Shown one piece after another: positions 60,724-64,000 of a DNA stretch of 64,000 bases. A model generated the notes under the pieces. The model was not told the DNA's origin and searched no databases. It saw only the letters and a program-made list of their open reading frames with translations. Every line of letters starts with the position of its first letter. Position 1 is the stretch's first letter. Source of the DNA: Anagrus nilaparvatae (taxonomy: Eukaryota > Arthropoda > Insecta > Hymenoptera > Mymaridae); assembly GCA_022575985.1 (NCBI GenBank), contig JAKSXM010000177.1, positions 434,001-498,000 of the forward strand, given 5' to 3'. The position numbers and the translations under genes were made by a program.

Positions 60724-61207
60724 TGTATAAAAACTTATAAAGCGTACATAGCTATTTTTGTATGTCTCGTTACCAAATCTGTACATATAGAATTAGTGGA
60801 AAGTTATAATACTTCAAATTTATTGGCTGATTTTAGGCGATTTGTCTCAGTTAAGGGTGAGTGCCGAAAAATTTATAGTGATAACGGTCCAACTTTTGTT
60901 GGAGCTTTCAACGAAATTTTAGACATATTTACAAAAGGTTCTGATCATTTAAAAGAAATTATTTATACTTTAAATTTTGAAAATGTAAAGTGGCATTTTA
61001 TTTTGCCCTTGCTCCAAATTTTGGTGGCATATGGAAAGCCGCCGTTAAATCGGCTAAACTTCATTTAGAAAAAAAAATTAGGGGAACAAGTCCTTATTAG
61101 AAGCCTGCTTGAATTCGCGTCCTCTGCTTCCATTAAATGATGATATTAATGATCTAGAAATATTGTCTCCTTTCCAATTAATTGCAAAATCAGAAAATCC
61201 GGCTTGA
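60724..61207 (+). pseudogene. BEL/Pao retrotransposon integrase fragment, frameshifted
   Basis: This is a relic of the integrase core of a BEL/Pao-type LTR retrotransposon (DNA strand transfer into the host genome). The first frame (60724-61068) reads YKAYIAIFVCLVTKSVHIEL, then RRFVSVKGECRKIYSDNG with the second catalytic Asp, then FVGA. Near 61002 the coding continues in another frame (APNFGGIWKAAVKSAKLHL), and from about 61094 in a third (LLEACLNSRPLLPLNDD, DLEILSPFQLI) to a stop at 61205-61207. The Glu expected in the GGLWEAAVKS motif is Lys here, and two frameshifts break the gene. No LTRs, gag, protease or reverse transcriptase were seen nearby. Confidence 0.85.
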
Positions 61208-62247
61208 AGGACCAGAATGATGGTGATCAAAATAGTGGAGTGTATTTTATAACTAATTAAATTAATAAACTATGAATTGGTTATTTGAATAATAAAATAA
61301 ATAAACTAAAAAGTTTTAGTAGCACAATTAAACTATATTTTTTATAATAGGTGTTGCTACTTAAACAGTTGTCCTAAAACTGGGGCGTTCTGCACCGCTT
61401 TGCATGGCACACGCTTGCGTCTACACACACACACATACACGCATACTTATATAATTATAAAATTATCATAATGTGTTATTAATATAATGTATTCTTTAAC
61501 ATGCGTGATGAAAAAATACAAGTCTAGTGTGTGGCGAGATAAGCCTAGCTTTATCCAAGCACTGGCCGATAAAGTTGATCAAAAAACATGAAAACTATCA
61601 AGAATCTAACTTTATCCAACACCACTTGGGTAAACCTAGGTTTACTATCCATAAAATATAATTTACATTGAATTTTCTCGTTTTATAAATAAACTAAATA
61701 CTTTATAAAAATTTAAAAAAAGAAAATTTAATAATGTAATAATTTATATGATTATATCGAATAATGTAAGAAATTTTTTCATCATAAAAAAGTTTATAAA
61801 AAAAATAATGTATTCATCAAGCTTCAGTAATCCATGTAATATTATTAGCGTTCAATATTTTTTTCGTTACCCACTCAGTTGTAAAGACACCTTTGTAATA
61901 AAAGTTTAAGCTCACTCACACATACAACATGTAATTATTTTTATATATTTATAAAAAAACCTATGAATAATAGAAGAAAAACGTAGTTGTTGTGAAAAAT
62001 GAAGAGAATGAGATTACTTACAATCGAATAGATTTTACAGAGCTAAGCTACATTTATTTTATTTTTCATGTTAACGAGAGAAGAGATTAACTCATATATA
62101 TATAACAGTGCATGAGTTAATCCTTATAGATTTATAAATTTTACGAACAGGTCCTAATTTACTAAAACAAAATAAAATTTTGCTCTTAGCGACCAAAAAT
62201 CTCTTAAAGAGCCCATGTTTATTGCTAAATTATACATAACCGAATAG
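61208..62247. other. A+T-rich non-coding stretch
   Basis: No gene is supported. The patch 61375-61445 has GGGGCGTTCTGCACCGCTTT and a CA repeat. CTTTATCCAA repeats three times between 61549 and 61622. Confidence 0.55.
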
Positions 62248-62470
62248 AAATGCACCATTCAAGCACATTTTTACCAAAATGATAATTACTTCTCATCTGC
62301 TGAAAATACATATTCTCCTCTCATTATGTCATCAGATATTCTTGCTGAAACGGTACCTAGGCCTCCTAAATCCTTTTACGTAACATCTATCCCTAGAGAG
62401 AACTACGTCGCTGAGGTTCGTCAAATGCTACTCTTAATTACAAAGTTGGAGATTTATGACAGCCATGAAA
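62248..62470 (+). CDS. Candidate exon, unrecognised
   Basis: Open from after a stop near 62246: CTIQAHFYQNDNYFSSAENT, then YSPLIMSSDILAETVPRPPK, SFYVTSIPRENYVAEVRQM. Residue use is balanced (Ser, Asn, Pro, Glu), unlike the flanks, until about 62470, after which the frame decays into A+T palindromic sequence. An internal ATG (62326) gives 84 codons, and a possible donor (GAG|GTTCGT) lies near 62416. It may be an exon or a retroelement scrap, since an integrase relic lies 1 kb upstream. No family could be assigned. Confidence 0.3.
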
Positions 62471-62503
62471 TTTTTTTCCATAAAGATATAAAAACGAAAA
62501 AAT

Positions 62504-62634
62504 CCATATATATGAGAAGAAAATATGGATTTAAATATAATTTCATGCCAAATATGGATTTGAATATGAAAATGATATGAAAAATATATGAAACCCATAT
62601 GGGGAGGGGTCATATACTTCTCAAATAAATATGG
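62504..62634. repeat. Short palindromic A+T element with ATATGGATTT repeats
   Basis: CCATATATATGAGAAG (62504-62519) pairs with CTTCTCAAATAAATATGG (62617-62634). Between them ATATGGATTTAAATAT and ATATGGATTTGAATATG repeat directly, and ACCCATATGGGG is a small perfect palindrome. It lies at the 3' end of the coding-like frame. Confidence 0.5.
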
Positions 62635-64000
62635 TAAATACGAAATTCATATGGACTTCATATATGAAGTTATCAGTAAAAACTTCGTTCTTTTTTTGAA
62701 TTGTCTGAAACATAGTATCGACATCAACAGGGTCAACATTGTCCTAATTTCCTGATCCTTTTAACACATATGTTACATTAATCACCGTCTGTGAAAATTG
62801 TAACCCTTTTTTGTGAACTGTTACTTGCAATTACCACTTATTACATCATAACGCTTTTAAAATTTGCATTTATTCACCAAGAAGGGAAATAGAATTTCAT
62901 CTGAGTCAAGTAAAATACATGAATCATGTGGACTTTTTAATCATTTGCTTAAAGCTTCATACCCAAGTATCTCTTGATTATACACCACTTATTTTGAGTT
63001 AAATTATCTTTAGTTTGGTAATTCACATTTAAGTATACTTTGGTTAGGTGCATTCCGGTTAAACATATCTTAATTTAATACAATTTAGTCAGATTACTTA
63101 AGTAACCTCAGATAGGCTTCTTTTTATTTAGCAGTGAATAACTGATTAAGATTTACACCGCATTATTGTTTTCGTAAAATAAATTTTTCAAAATGAAAAT
63201 AATTTAAATAAAATCAATAACATGCTGAATTATTTCATAGATAAGAAAATATTTAATTAGTGCATGCAAAAAAATTACTGCAAATACTACCACAGATACT
63301 ATTTTTCTAATATTTGTAATTTCTATATTTGCTTCTTAATTGATTGAGTCTATAAATTTGATTCTTGTTAATCTGATCAGAAAATTCATTTAAAAAAAAT
63401 AAAAAAGAGTTTTTATTTTTATAGAATGCTTCCATAAAAAAAAACCAGATTATTCTGAGAACTCAAGCTTAACCTTTAACACTAATTTCACTTGCAGTTT
63501 ACTATTACTTTGAAAGTTTCTTTTTACGAATATTTTTTTAAAAAAATATGTTTTTCATCTATTTACCCGTCGTTTTAAAACTATCCTCAAAAATTCAAGC
63601 AAGTAATTTCAATTAAAAATTACATTTTTTTTAACACTTGATGTACTCTGATTTACATCTTTGTACGTATTTATAGTTTTTATAAAAAAACATGGATATA
63701 AATTCTAAAACTAATGTATCACATTAGCAGCAAGGCTATCCATACTATACAGTATTTAGGTTAAAAAAAAATATTTATTTCAAAGTATATATATATATAT
63801 ATAAACATTAAGTACAAGAATATATATATATAACATCAAAAGAATATCATATATATATTATATATGACCACGGTATACTTGAAAATTAAAGCATGGCTAA
63901 TTAAAGTAGAGAAGAAAAAAAAAAGTATTAAATGTAAAAAAAAAGTGACAAAGTGAAACTAGAGTTTTTTACATATTTTTTTTTATAAATTTTTTTTTAC
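62635..64000. other. A+T-rich non-coding stretch
   Basis: No gene was seen to the end of the window. TTAAGTATACTTTGGTTAGG-type near-repeats (63000-63110) and (TA)n tracts (63786-63860) are the only structure. Confidence 0.6.

Overview
The window looks like nuclear DNA of an animal, most likely an insect. It is very rich in A+T (roughly four fifths by eye). It has no operon-like packing, many (TA)n and (CA)n microsatellites, no long open reading frame, and a dense load of eukaryotic transposon remains: Helitron, piggyBac, BEL/Pao, TA-flanked fold-back elements, hAT-like and Harbinger-like MITEs. That base composition and transposon mix would suit an A+T-rich hymenopteran such as a braconid wasp. 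This is an inference; nothing here fixes the species.

Layout. Positions 1-12,100 are A+T-rich non-coding DNA with a 0.93 kb palindrome (1065-1992), a second palindrome joined to a G-rich minisatellite (2262-2785), a cluster of 28-bp palindromes built on TTCACACCT-like half sites (8801-9094) and a 5S-rRNA-like fragment (9907-9962). Positions 12,133-13,304 hold a minus-strand non-autonomous Helitron whose 5' part is duplicated head to tail. Positions 15,000-25,200 carry a run of elements: a 1.86 kb element with 27-bp terminal repeats, a deleted piggyBac relative with the end of its transposase, two TA-flanked palindromes that share end sequence, and a second Helitron-like 3' end. Positions 25,200-38,400 are mostly featureless, with two copies of a CACTGTAAAAAG-ended MITE and two minus-strand open stretches (34,579-34,729 and 37,056-37,313) that read like exons of unknown host genes. 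Positions 38,400-51,040 are the richest in palindromes: a 328-bp MITE with a perfect 8-bp target duplication, a third TA-flanked palindrome, and two large palindromes almost back to back at 45,796-48,470. Positions 53,300-54,479 hold a nested composite. A 143-bp Harbinger-like MITE follows at 56,891, a BEL/Pao integrase pseudogene at 60,724-61,207, and a possible exon at about 62,248.

No complete, confidently named protein gene is visible. The only recognisable coding relics are the piggyBac transposase end and the BEL/Pao integrase, both broken by frameshifts. The remaining exon-like stretches could be parts of genes with very large introns, or decayed repeats. The window is best read as intergenic or intronic DNA shaped by waves of small DNA transposons. 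Some of these share families, so the elements can partly be ordered by nesting.
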